Program-made: the position numbers and the translations under genes | Part shown: positions 23,186 through 33,050 of the stretch, one piece after another | Position numbering within the stretch: position 1 is the first letter of the stretch | How the letters are laid out: every line of letters begins with the position of its first letter | DNA from: Periconia sp. R9002 | Lineage: Eukaryota; Ascomycota; Dothideomycetes; Pleosporales; Periconiaceae | DNA length: 64,000 nt | Direction: 5' to 3' | NCBI GenBank assembly: GCA_023627715.1 | Contig: JAMAHW010000015.1 | Span: forward strand, 434,001-498,000 | The notes under the pieces: generated by a model | Told to the model about the DNA's origin: nothing | The model's input: only the letters and a program-made list of their open reading frames with translations | Databases searched by the model: none

Positions 23186-25990
23186 ATGGCATCTGCTCGC
23201 CCCGAAAGCGAAACCCCGGTGCCGACCACCGAGAAGGCAGATCCAGGCACCGATGGCGCACCGTCAACAGTGACGGAAGCTGAACAGGCCGCCATGTCTG
23301 AAGTGCTGTCCAACGTGTACGCTTACAGGACTGAAGAGTGAGTTTGATGCCTTTGCCTATGTTTTATGTGCAATTTGGGCTGACGAAACGCCCCAGTGGC
23401 TACGATCCTACGAAGCTATTCCAACGAAAAGTCAACAAGCGATCGCTCCCCGATTATTACGAGGTCATCAAAGAGCCCATGGCCCTGAGTGAAATCAAGC
23501 GCAAGGTTGCTTCTCAGGAATACAAGTCATTTGCCGAGTTTGTGCGCGACTTCGCTCTCATCCCACACAATGCCCAAGTCTACAATAGGCAAGATTCTCA
23601 GGCTTATGTGGATGCTCTCGACGTCAAGAAAGTTCTAGAGGACGAGCTGAAGAAGCTGGTGGACGCTAATATTATTACCGAAGAAGTTGCCACACTACCC
23701 TACCTTGGAGAGATCCCTGAACAAGATGAACGAGATGATGAAGACGAGGAAGAGGAGGAGGACGAAGATGATGAGGAAGGAGAAGAAGAGATGGAAGACG
23801 AAGGAGATGACGACGAAGAGACCGTGAAACCTAGAAAGAGGCCGGGGCGACGCTCTACTGCCGGGGGCAAACGCGATGCAGGGTCCAAAAAAGACGACAG
23901 CAAAGAGGATCCGGAATCGAGGAAGAAGAGAGGGCGCCCTCCGCGCGTCGACACGCCCATGGAGGCTAGGATTAAGGCCATCATGAAGGCTATCAGGAAG
24001 CCGCGGAACGATTCCAACAAGCTCATGGTCAGCGCCTTTGAACGCGTCCCGGACAAGTCAGTCATGCCGGAATACCACGCCGAGATCAAAAACCCGATGG
24101 CAATGGACGTATTGAAGCGGAAACTAAAGCGCAAAAAGTACAATTCAGTGGACCATTTCATGGTGGACGTCGAGCTCATGTTCGAAAATGCCAAGAAGTA
24201 TAATGAGGAAGACAGTCAGATATACAAAGACGCTATCCATTTGCAGGAGGAGGCGCGTAGAGTTGCAAAACTGGAAAAGGAAAAGGATGACTCCGAGTAC
24301 GTTATGGAGGAAGGTCGTATACCGATGCCGAATGGCATTCTGCACAATGGCGAACTCTGGAAAGTGGGCGATTGGGTACACATCCAGAATGCCAACGACC
24401 TTACGAAACCCATCGTGGCTCAAATCTACCGAACCTGGCAGGACGTGGATGGCGGCAAGTGGGTGAACGCTTGCTGGTACTACCGACCGGAACAAACCGT
24501 GCATCGTTTCGACCGGCATTTCCTGGAAAACGAAGTTGTGAAGACTGGCCAGTACCGGGACCATCCCATCGATGAGGTGGTAGATCGCTGCTTCGTGATG
24601 TTTGTGACGAGGTACAACAAGGGACGTCCGCGCGACTTTCCTCCGGACAAAGAGATATACGTCTGTGAAGCTCGGTACAACGAGGAAAATCACAAGTTAA
24701 ACAAAATCAAAACATGGGCTAGTTGCTTACCAGACGAAGTACGCGACAAAGACTATGTCATGGACTTGTTCGACACACAAAGGAAACTGAAAAAGGTCCC
24801 GAGTCCGATCGCATATTTGCTGAAAGACGACCAAAAACCAGACGATGATTTGCCAAAACCTGAATGGGGAGCTGAAAACGCACCACCCAAGATTGGCGCA
24901 GTCCATTGTCGTCCTCGAGATCCAAAGGTATGTCATTATATCAAGTCTGGTACTTGCACATTTTCTAACTGTGGTGCAGGATTCTCCGCCTCCGGAGCCA
25001 ACACCCTCACCCCCACCACCTCCTCCACCAGCACCAGCTATAGCTATGCCTACGCCAACGATTCCCACACCACAGCCCACCAACTACAACAATAACGTGC
25101 CAGGCAGCTACCCGCTTGCACAAGCACCTGTTGCTTCGCCAATGCCCGCTCCTACGCCTCAACCACATCATGTGCAAGCAGCATATACACCCACCCATCA
25201 TGCTCACCAGCCACAATACCACTCTCAGTCTCATTCACAATCGCCTGCTCCCCATGTGCCTCATCCGGTCGCACAGCCCGGCGCATTTCAATCAATCACT
25301 CCACATATGCCATTCGCTACACCGCAGCAAGCTCAAGCACCTGTACCCCAGTATGCGACTCCCCGGGCTGCTGCTCCACAGTATCAACAGCCTTTGGTCA
25401 ACCAAGCACCCATAGGCTACAAAGCCCCGCAGCCGGTCGAGGTATACACTCTCAACGATCACGCGAATGCTTCTATCCCAGCAGACATCCGCGATCAATT
25501 CCAACAAGATGACCAGGGTCGAGTACTTTTCTTTACCGCTCCACCAATCAACAGCTCGCGTATCGTCGTCAAAGAAGGGAGCGCTCTCGGCCATTCCGCC
25601 AAGTTCCTTGCAGCCAAGGCCAAGCGTGATGCGCTCATTGCCGCAAAGCGCAAGGCCGAAGAAGCTTCTGCCGCTGAACGCGAAGAAGCCGCCAAGAAAG
25701 CCCGCCTGGAATCCGAAGAAAAGCTCAAAAAGGACATCGAGGCGGTTCGCGTGAAAGCTATTCACGCTCTGGAAGACCAACTCGCACTTGCTACGAAGAA
25801 GGATTTCGAGCTGTTGGTTGGGAGTGAGAACAGTGCGGCAATCTTAGCTCAAAGCTTGGACCGGCTATCGGTCGTGCAGCAGCAGGCTATGGAGAAGAAC
25901 AAGGAGCGGGAGGAACGATTAAGGCTGCAGGAGCAGGCCAAACAACTTCCCATTACTGGGATGACGGTGAGGCTGGAGGAGAAGATATAA
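23186..25990 (+). CDS. RSC1/RSC2-type chromatin remodelling subunit (double bromodomain and BAH)
   Basis: Chromatin-reading subunit of the RSC nucleosome remodeller. Exons 23186-23337, 23397-24927 and 24980-25990 give 897 residues. The first bromodomain (about 35-130) has SLPDYYEVIKEPMALSEIK and the acetyl-lysine-contacting asparagine in NAQVYNR. An acidic run (about 150-180) and a basic AT-hook-like stretch (RKKRGRPPRV) follow. The second bromodomain (about 240-345) has MPEYHAEIKNPMAMDVLKRK and ENAKKYNEED. The BAH domain (about 365-490) has ELWKVGDWVHIQ and WYYRPEQTVHRFDRHFLENE. After PRDPK a second intron leads to a long Pro/Gln/His-rich region, then a charged coiled coil (about 770-830). 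RSC1 and RSC2 cannot be distinguished because most filamentous fungi have one gene. Confidence 0.94.
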
Positions 25991-26601
25991 AGGTCAAGGG
26001 TTGTTGGGGTCCTTGATGGTGTTTGGTCTTTGCTGGAGTATGGAGTGGGATTGCTAGGGAGTTATTATGTATCAGTATGAACTGTTTGGCGGGATTACGG
26101 TGCTCACACATTGGAATGTGCGACATCGATAACGGATTTCCAATTGACAAGTTTGAGATCAACTCATAGAGCTGTGTCCTGATAATGTTAAGAATGTATT
26201 CTTACTCGCTTTGGAATCTCCTGTCGTAGTGGAAATTGCTGAGTTTGCTTCGTGTTGGTTGAGTCCTGCCACATGATATCCTTCTTTTAGTGACTGATTC
26301 TTGCGTAGTCTCTTCTACCTCCTCGTTTGACAGAGGGGAGTTGGGTAATGCAGTGGCCGGCTGATGTGAACACCGCTTGTTTCTTAGCTATTGGGAAGGC
26401 AGTACTCCTAGGGGAAATGCTGCGTCTCTACGTTTCCCTGTAGTTATTATCATTCTCTCTGAGTGAACGTCTTACCCGTATAACCCCCAGGGTCACGTCG
26501 CTCATTGTATATATTCCACTTCCCTACACCTCCATCATCGAATGAATCTTTCCCCTTAATCTGAATCATCTCCTTACCAGTGTCCTCCGACACATTTCTG
26601 C
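25991..26601. other. Convergent intergenic region between RSC gene and F-box gene
   Basis: About 610 bp between facing stop codons. Two short tracts rich in T and A fit 3' untranslated sequence. One 78-codon minus-strand frame has no recognisable content. No repeats or RNA genes are seen. Confidence 0.45.
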
Positions 26602-27954
26602 TTAGGCGGTTCCATACGGTGTATGCATATCCGCCATAAATTGAGGCCAAAGTGCACTCTGGGGTCCTTTCTTTTCCGTCTCCCATGCGGCATCATTGTC
26701 CAATTGCTCTAGCCAGCTCCGCTGTATCTCTATCCGTCTCGCTTCACCGCCCGTCTTCCATGCACCTTTGATCTCCTTGAATTGCTCTTGCAATTCTAAA
26801 ATCTTTCCAATTAAAGCCCGGCTGCGTTCTCTTAGGTTGGCTCCCACACTACTGCTAGGCAAAATGTCTACAAGCTTTACCCACTCATGAATATGATCCT
26901 TTGCAGCATGGGTTGTCCACTCCCCACCCTTGTTAGAAATGACTGTGCAGTAGGCGAAGGGGCAGGAAAAGGGCTCATTCCGTCCCATATCAAAATGATG
27001 TCGGTCTAGCGCTTCCACCATAAGCGCCTGTAGGCCATATCGCTGGAGGGGGAGGTACGTGCCAAGTTGATACTTAAGTGCCCAATAATTTCCAACTGGG
27101 CCGTCGAGTTTCTTGAGTGGCATCAGCACCGTTCTTCGGGAACTTTCCGGGTTTCTCTCCTCTAAAACACCTTGATCTGTTCGCCGAAGCAAACATTGTC
27201 GCCATTTACCAAAACGGGTAGCGGGGCGGTTGGGGGCTTGCTTTTTCTCGAGGAAAAGAACAGAGGATTCGATGCCGTGGGGAGCGGCTTGGATGAGAAG
27301 TCGCAGTGCTAGCGGAATCCGATCTGAACCAAAGACTCCGACTTTTCCCCCTATGTTATAGATCACGAGTACCCTTTTTACATTCGGAGCCTTGTCTTGC
27401 AAGGTCTTCCAGAAGTTGTTAATCACGTCGTGTCGGATCTCCGCCTTTTCAAAATCATCTCGTTGTCGCACGCATATCTCGCGGTTTCGCTGCGATGAAT
27501 AGTGTACCTCGACATTTTGCACTTGTGCAAAAAAGTTCACATCCCAGAGTGATTGCCCAGGGTAGGCTCCCGTCATGAGCCAATCTGCATCCACTGGAAA
27601 GTATGTGTTCGCCGTTGCCCAGAATCGCCTTGAGGCTTCGGTACGAAACTTCGAGCATGTATGCATAAGCTGGAAGAGGGTGCTGGGAGGGCACATGGCG
27701 ACTATGTGAAACTGTATTTCCACTGGAAACTGGGAGAAGAACCAGAAAGTTGCACTGTCATGTGATTTCACTGTACAACTGTCGTTGGGTTGGACATAGG
27801 TGTGGAAAGGAACGCGTTCCTCTCCGCAAGCTGTCATGTACATCACGCGATCGAGACTTTTAGTCCAAGGCGGGTAAGACAAAGTTGTGAGAAGGTTGCA
27901 GGCAGCATATCTATCTATGCTGGAAGCTTCGCGTCGAGGCGTGATAACGTGCAT
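26602..27954 (-). CDS. F-box-like protein with a C-terminal Cys/His segment, function unknown
   Basis: A 450-residue intronless gene. An F-box-like motif starts near residue 74 (FFSQFPVEIQFHIVAMCPPS followed by LFQLMHTCSKFRTEASRRFW). F-box proteins usually bring substrates to SCF ubiquitin ligases through Skp1. The middle part has an alternating hydrophobic pattern (NVKRVLVIYNIGG) but no leucine-rich or WD repeats. Near residues 335-365 a C-x4-C with two downstream histidines (CPFAYC ... THAAKDH) resembles a degenerate C2H2 finger. Such F-box proteins form large lineage-specific families in Dothideomycetes and other filamentous ascomycetes. The start at 27954 is the first ATG; a later Met near the F-box cannot be excluded. 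Substrate unknown. Confidence 0.7.
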   Translation of the reverse strand: MHVITPRREASSIDRYAACNLLTTLSYPPWTKSLDRVMYMTACGEERVPFHTYVQPNDSCTVKSHDSATFWFFSQFPVEIQFHIVAMCPPSTLFQLMHTCSKFRTEASRRFWATANTYFPVDADWLMTGAYPGQSLWDVNFFAQVQNVEVHYSSQRNREICVRQRDDFEKAEIRHDVINNFWKTLQDKAPNVKRVLVIYNIGGKVGVFGSDRIPLALRLLIQAAPHGIESSVLFLEKKQAPNRPATRFGKWRQCLLRRTDQGVLEERNPESSRRTVLMPLKKLDGPVGNYWALKYQLGTYLPLQRYGLQALMVEALDRHHFDMGRNEPFSCPFAYCTVISNKGGEWTTHAAKDHIHEWVKLVDILPSSSVGANLRERSRALIGKILELQEQFKEIKGAWKTGGEARRIEIQRSWLEQLDNDAAWETEKKGPQSALWPQFMADMHTPYGTA

Positions 27955-28415
27955 AGTATGGTGCCTATGTATATTTCTTATAGAATAGGTGAGGTGCGCG
28001 GATAGTCGATAGTCAATTAGTCGATTGCTCTGTCTCTACCTCCATCATCTTAAGGTTAAAATGAACAGGTAAATGGCTTCCTCTTTTGTCAATTTGGGAT
28101 GATCAGTCAACAAAGGCTGAACACATGCTTGATGCAAACACGGAGTAGTGGTTGGCGGGCGTTATGGAAGTCTACCTAACCAATCGGAGCAAAGGTAATG
28201 CGCGTTACCATGCCTCGAACCTCGGCTCGGCCATCCCCAGCTTCTCCAAGCAAAGAGGACGGACGGATAACTATGTGTGGGGAAATAACAAGGACTACGC
28301 TCCAAGTCCGCTATCCTCTTCGCTTCCTCGGGTTCTTTCCAATTATCTTTTCCTTTCCAAAGACTTGTTCTTTCTGCATTCACTCTTTGCCGTCTCATTC
28401 TTCACCATCGCCATC
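27955..28415. promoter_or_regulatory. Divergent promoter region of F-box gene and b5-ACAD gene
   Basis: 461 bp between outward start codons. The right part is open in frame with the ACAD gene back to 28152, but this is read as untranslated leader. It has the pyrimidine-rich look of a fungal transcription start zone (28335-28410), and the ATG at 28416 has the better context. Confidence 0.45.
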
Positions 28416-30001
28416 ATGCCTCACGCCGCACTGACCCGCGAAGCCGTTGCTACCCACAACAAGCCAGACGACCTCTGGTGCATCATCGACCACAAAGTCT
28501 ACGATCTTTCCGAGTTTGTGGACGCACACCCAGGCGGTTCGGTCGTTCTCGAACAGGTAGCTGGTACGGATGCGACGAAAGCCTTCTACAATTTGCACCG
28601 ACAGGAAGTGCTCGAGAAATACCAGTCTCTGTGCATAGGTACCATCGAGGGCGAGAAGCCCGAGGTAATAGTACCGGGCATTGGCGAGCTCAGCACCGTT
28701 CCTTACGCCGAGCCTTTGTGGCTACGACCAGAAGGCCACAGCCCCTACTTCAAGGAATCACACCGGGCGTTACAGCGCAAAGTCCGCGAGTTTGTCGACC
28801 AATACGTCACACCTGAAGCGCAGCAGAAAGAGAAGGATGGAACCTATATCTCGCAAGAACTCATTGACCGCATGGCGGCAAATGATGTTCTGGCTATGCG
28901 TCTCGGACCTGGCAAACAATTACACGGCAAGAACCTGTTTGGTGTAGTCAAGGGAGAGGAGTTTGACTATCTCCACGACATGGTGCAGGCACAGGAATTT
29001 GCGCGGATCAATGCACGCGGTTTTTCGGACGGTAACATGGCGGGTATGATGATCAGTCTGACGGCCGTCATACAGTGGATGCCGGAGTCTCCGCGTAAAG
29101 CAAAGGTGGTGGAGGAAGTCTTGAGCGGCAAGAAGAAGATATGTCTTGCCATCACGGAGGCTTTTGCGGGTTCGGATGTTGCTGGTCTACGCACAACCGC
29201 CACCAAGTCGGCAGATGGGAAGCACTACATCATCCGGGGCACAAAGAAATGGGTAAGCAGCATTCAATCATCACAGACGCATCATCAACTAATACCATGT
29301 AGATCACCAACGGAATGTTCTGTGACTACTTCGTAGTCGGCTGCAAAACCGACAAAGGCTTCTCCGTCATCCTCGTCGAAAGACAAGAAGGCGTCGAAAC
29401 AACTCTCATCAAAACCTCCTACTCCCCCACCGCCGGAACCTCCTTCATCGAATTCAACGACGTCAAGGCACCCGTCGAAAACCTGCTCGGCAAAGAGCAC
29501 AACGGCTTCATCGTCATCATGGCCAACTTCAACCACGAGCGCTTCATGATGGCGTCGGGCAGCATCCGCATGTCGCGCACCATCGTCGAAGAGTGCCTCA
29601 AATGGTGCAACCAGCGCATCGTCTTCGGCAAACCCCTCATCTCGCAACCCGTCATGCGGCAAAAACTCGCAAAAATGATCTCCCTCGTCGAATCCAACCA
29701 AGCCTGGCTGGAATCCATCGCGTACCAAATGTGCCACATGAGCTACGCCGAACAATCCAAGCACCTCGGCGGACCCATTGGTCTGCTCAAATCCCACGCC
29801 ACGCGCGCCGCTCACGAGATCGCGGACGAGGCTACGAATATCTTTGGCGGTCGCGGGATCACGCAGGGTGGCATGGGGCGCGTTATTGAGATGTTTCATC
29901 GCACGTACAAGTTCGATGCTATTCTGGGCGGCACGGAGGAGATTTTGGCGGATTTGGGGGTAAGGCAGGCGGTTAAGAAGATGCCTAAGGCTATGTTGTA
30001 G
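28416..30001 (+). CDS. Cytochrome b5-acyl-CoA dehydrogenase fusion protein
   Basis: Likely oxidises an acyl-CoA at the alpha-beta bond using FAD, with an attached heme domain. Exons 28416-29252 and 29303-30001 give 511 residues. Residues 1-80 are a cytochrome b5 domain with axial histidines H38 in DAHPGGS and H61 in FYNLHRQ, 23 residues apart as usual. Residues about 105-505 are acyl-CoA dehydrogenase, with AITEAFAGSDVAGLRTTATK, KKWITNGMFCDYFVV and NIFGGRGITQGGMGR. The position that holds the catalytic Glu in medium-chain enzymes is Gly here (ILGGTEEI). As in long-chain and isovaleryl-CoA enzymes, the base is probably the Glu of NHERFMM (E358). No targeting presequence or clear peroxisomal signal is seen; the C-terminus is KAML. 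Substrate and location are unknown. Confidence 0.92.
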
Positions 30002-32402
30002 ATGGGAGGGGGAAAGAGCAGGAATCATAGAAGAAAATTTAGGCTACATACATGTACGATTCTGGGCCTTTGTTTGTTATGCGTAGCATGTTTTTAGTAG
30101 TATACGTACGTACCCGTGTACCTATTTCATATCTTCCTTCAAGAATCGAAAATATAAATTCATCTTCGCAGAGTTGAATTCCTCGCGGTATCGACACAGT
30201 GAAGATTCACAATAACGTCCTCGGCCAAGTCAGACAAACACATTCAATCATGGCCCAACCGCCCACCGAAGTCGGCATCCAGGAATGAAGTAGATCAACA
30301 CATCTATCTTTGACATAGACACTTCATCTAAACATAATCTACTCCCCCCCTTTTCCCCTCTTCTATCTCCCTCTTCTATCGCCCACTATCGCTTACCGAC
30401 GAACATCCTTCTTCCTTCTAGAAGTGTGTCAGAATCTTCCCACGCGATGACAGACAGATAGATGGATGCAAGGAATCGGATCTTCTTTTCTTTTCGGCTA
30501 CTAGATACTAGACGATAGACGCTAGAGGGCAAGAATGGGGGATAGATACGCTGGTGGTGCCGGGCAGGGATGGTGGAGGTGATAAGGAAGGGAGGGTTTT
30601 CTTTTGGGGGGGGGAGTGGATAGGTGGGTATGTAGGTAGGTAACGGGAGTACGACGTGGTATTATTTCCATCTCTGTACTTGAATGTATGAATGTGAAGT
30701 AACTGAACAAGATCGTATTTTTGATTTATTTCACGGTCAACTAGCCTGATGTTTCACAATAAGAAAGACTGGAAAGAAAGAAGAAGAAGAAGAGAAAAAG
30801 ACTCTTACGCGCGCTCGCGCATTTTGTGCGACTTTTCGTTGTCTTTCTTGAGTAACTACGCTTTCATTCCTAATCCAGACATGAGTACATGTAGTGTGTA
30901 CACTTTTGACAAGGGACACGACAAGCGAGCGAGCGGCGCCACATGGGGGTGCGCGCGGTAAGCGGGGTGGCGCTTTCGCTTTCGCGTGCGTGCGTGGGTG
31001 TGAGATCTAGATGGTGTGATGGTGGATGGTTCTAGATTTGAGTAAGTACTATAGTACTTGGAGGCGGAGGGCACATGATGGATTGATATTTGCAGAGAAG
31101 AGGAGATGGATGATTTGGTGAGATTGATGAAAGGGGATGGATGGATGGTTCATTACTCATACTTAGTTAGGTGGGTAGATACATGTATGAGGTGATATGG
31201 TCGGTGAGCAACGTCAGTTGGTTAGATTGATGGATGGATGCTGTAAGCGTTGTTCGCATACGTGGCAAAGAAAGATGCAAAGGAAGGTGAGGCGGATTGT
31301 CGGTCGTCTAAGGTATTGGGATAGTCCATGGCTAATCGGTTCGGCCGTGACTAATTCGAGACTGGATGGTTCGAGAAGGCGTGTCAGTGCCGGGATGGCG
31401 AGGTACACTTAACTAAGCGCTGCTGGGATCATGGCTGTAGGCGAAAGATGCCGTTTGGCTTGAGTAGTTGGAGATACAGAGGTAGGTATGTGCCTTAAAG
31501 GGGGTTTGGAAGATGAAGGGATATACATGTTGTGTAAGGTTGGGTCATGGGTGCATTACCGCTTTCGCAATCATGTACATGATGAAGGACCAAGGTACAA
31601 TGTAGGGACATGGGTTTGCAGTTGCGCTGGGATCTGGCAGGCTTTGTGCATGCCATGCATCTGTCCATTATGCCATGCCATGCCATGTTGTGCTTGGACG
31701 ACAACACACGACATGCGTCTGTGGAAGGGGGAACATCACCTTTCAGCTCAAGACGGTGGTCTTGTGCCTGATTGACATGACAGTCTCACAGGTCCGGCGA
31801 CGTCTGATTGTATTGATATCCGTCGGTGCAAGAGTACCTAGATGCATGTAGATAGGGACAGATAAGGTGAAAGAACAAGACAATGGCAGAGATAGGTAGA
31901 CGTCTCTTTTCTTTCAAGACTTGTCGTCCTTCTCAGCTTCGCCAGAGATGAGGTGTGAGGTGTGAGGTGTGCAGTGAGTGGCAGGGTGCAGTGTGCGTCT
32001 GTGCCTGTCTTGTCACCTTGTCCTGTGAGCCGTGCCTCGCCGACCGAGTCCGCCTCGCATCTGCGTCACCAGTGATCTCTCTATCCCTTGACTAACTACT
32101 TAGCTACCTACATAATCACTTAACTACCTACTCCCTCCCCTTTGACTCTTCTCTTCCTCTCTTCTGCTCCTTCTCCCTGCTCTCCCTTCACAACCACAAT
32201 CTCAACCTTCCAACACCTATCAACCCTCCCCGCTGCATTCACCTGCTATACCTTGCCTAGCTCCATCTTATCACCCTCGGTCCACGCCTACCTCTACCTC
32301 CATCGCCACACCCGCCGTCACCGCCTCCTCTTCACCACAGCTACCACAACCCTCGGCGCACTCATCCACCTCCAAATCCTTCCACCTACACACATTCCCA
32401 AC
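30002..32402. other. Gene-poor interval with simple repeats
   Basis: 2.4 kb without a supportable gene. It holds short repetitive tracts: AAG/AAGA (about 30772-30800), GTGC/GCGT (about 30982-31000), GATG units around 31130-31240, and TGCCA units at 31671-31687. There is also a 9-G run near 30606. The last 300 bp are strongly pyrimidine-rich and probably form the leader of the AN1 gene. A 12-codon open frame with a good start context lies at 30250-30288. Confidence 0.5.
30250..30288 (+). other. 12-codon open frame with good start context
   Basis: The frame ATGGCCCAACCG... ends in TGA after 12 codons (MAQPPTEVGIQE). The context TCAATCATGG is as good as that of real start codons in this window, and AC-rich leader-like sequence precedes it. 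It may be a microprotein, a relic of a lost gene or chance; nothing downstream extends it. Confidence 0.15.
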
Positions 32403-33050
32403 ATGCGCCGTTCAGACTCCATCAGCAGCGTCGAATCCTTCGACGACGAGACCATGCAGATCTTCGTCAAGGACGTTTCCGGCACCTCCAGTACGTATAC
32501 CCTCGGTTCCGAACATCGGAATCGCCCCGACATCATCATCATCACTCCTACCTCCGCCACCCGCAAACTCTCCCCGACATCACACTTACACGCACACCAT
32601 GTAACCTAAACACCCATTACTAACAACCCGACAGCCGTTCCCCTCACAATCCCTTCTTCCACCACCCTTTCCACCCTCTCTGCCCTCCTCGCCCTCCGCC
32701 ACAACCTTCCCGCCTCAGACCTGCGCCTCGTGCACGCAGGGACACACCTGACCTCGCCAACCTCTACCCTCTCCTCTCTACAGATTCCGCAGAATGCAAC
32801 GCTGCACATGGCCCTGCCCATACGCGGCGGCATGCCACCTAAGAAGATCCGCTGCAACTTCAAAACCTGCCGGGACGCGGCGCAGCGCATCGTCGGCGAC
32901 TGCAGCTTCTGCTCCGGTCATTACTGCGGAAAGCACCGTCTGCTGGAGGACCACAAGTGCGAGGGCCTGGAGGATTGTAAGAAGGAGAGCCACGAGCGGA
33001 ATGCGGAGAAGTTGAATAGCGAGAGGACGGTTGCTATCAAGGGTGTGTGA
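32403..33050 (+). CDS. Ubiquitin-like and AN1 zinc-finger protein
   Basis: Small protein (167 residues; exons 32403-32490 and 32635-33050) combining a ubiquitin-like fold with an AN1 finger. The ubiquitin-like part (about 15-100) reads MQIFVKDVSGTSSTVPLTIP, then HNLPASDLRLVHAGTHL and SLQIPQNATLHMALPIRGG. It ends like ubiquitin itself, before a junction where a cleavable precursor would be cut. The AN1 finger follows directly (about 105-150) with ligands in CNFKTC, CSFC, YCGKH and EDHKC. In the known family, AN1 proteins bind p97 or the proteasome in stress responses. The order Ubl then AN1 matches metazoan ZFAND4-like proteins. The ATG at 32403 opens the conserved acidic start (RRSDSISSVESFDDE); a longer in-frame stretch upstream is low-complexity leader. 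Confidence 0.85.

Noticed and set aside
23720..23820. GA-rich tract as a microsatellite
   Set aside because: It is coding sequence for the acidic run between the bromodomains of the RSC protein and is expected.
28152..28415. Longer N-terminus for the b5-ACAD gene
   Set aside because: The extra residues have no targeting signal or similarity, and the cytochrome b5 domain starts directly after the ATG at 28416.
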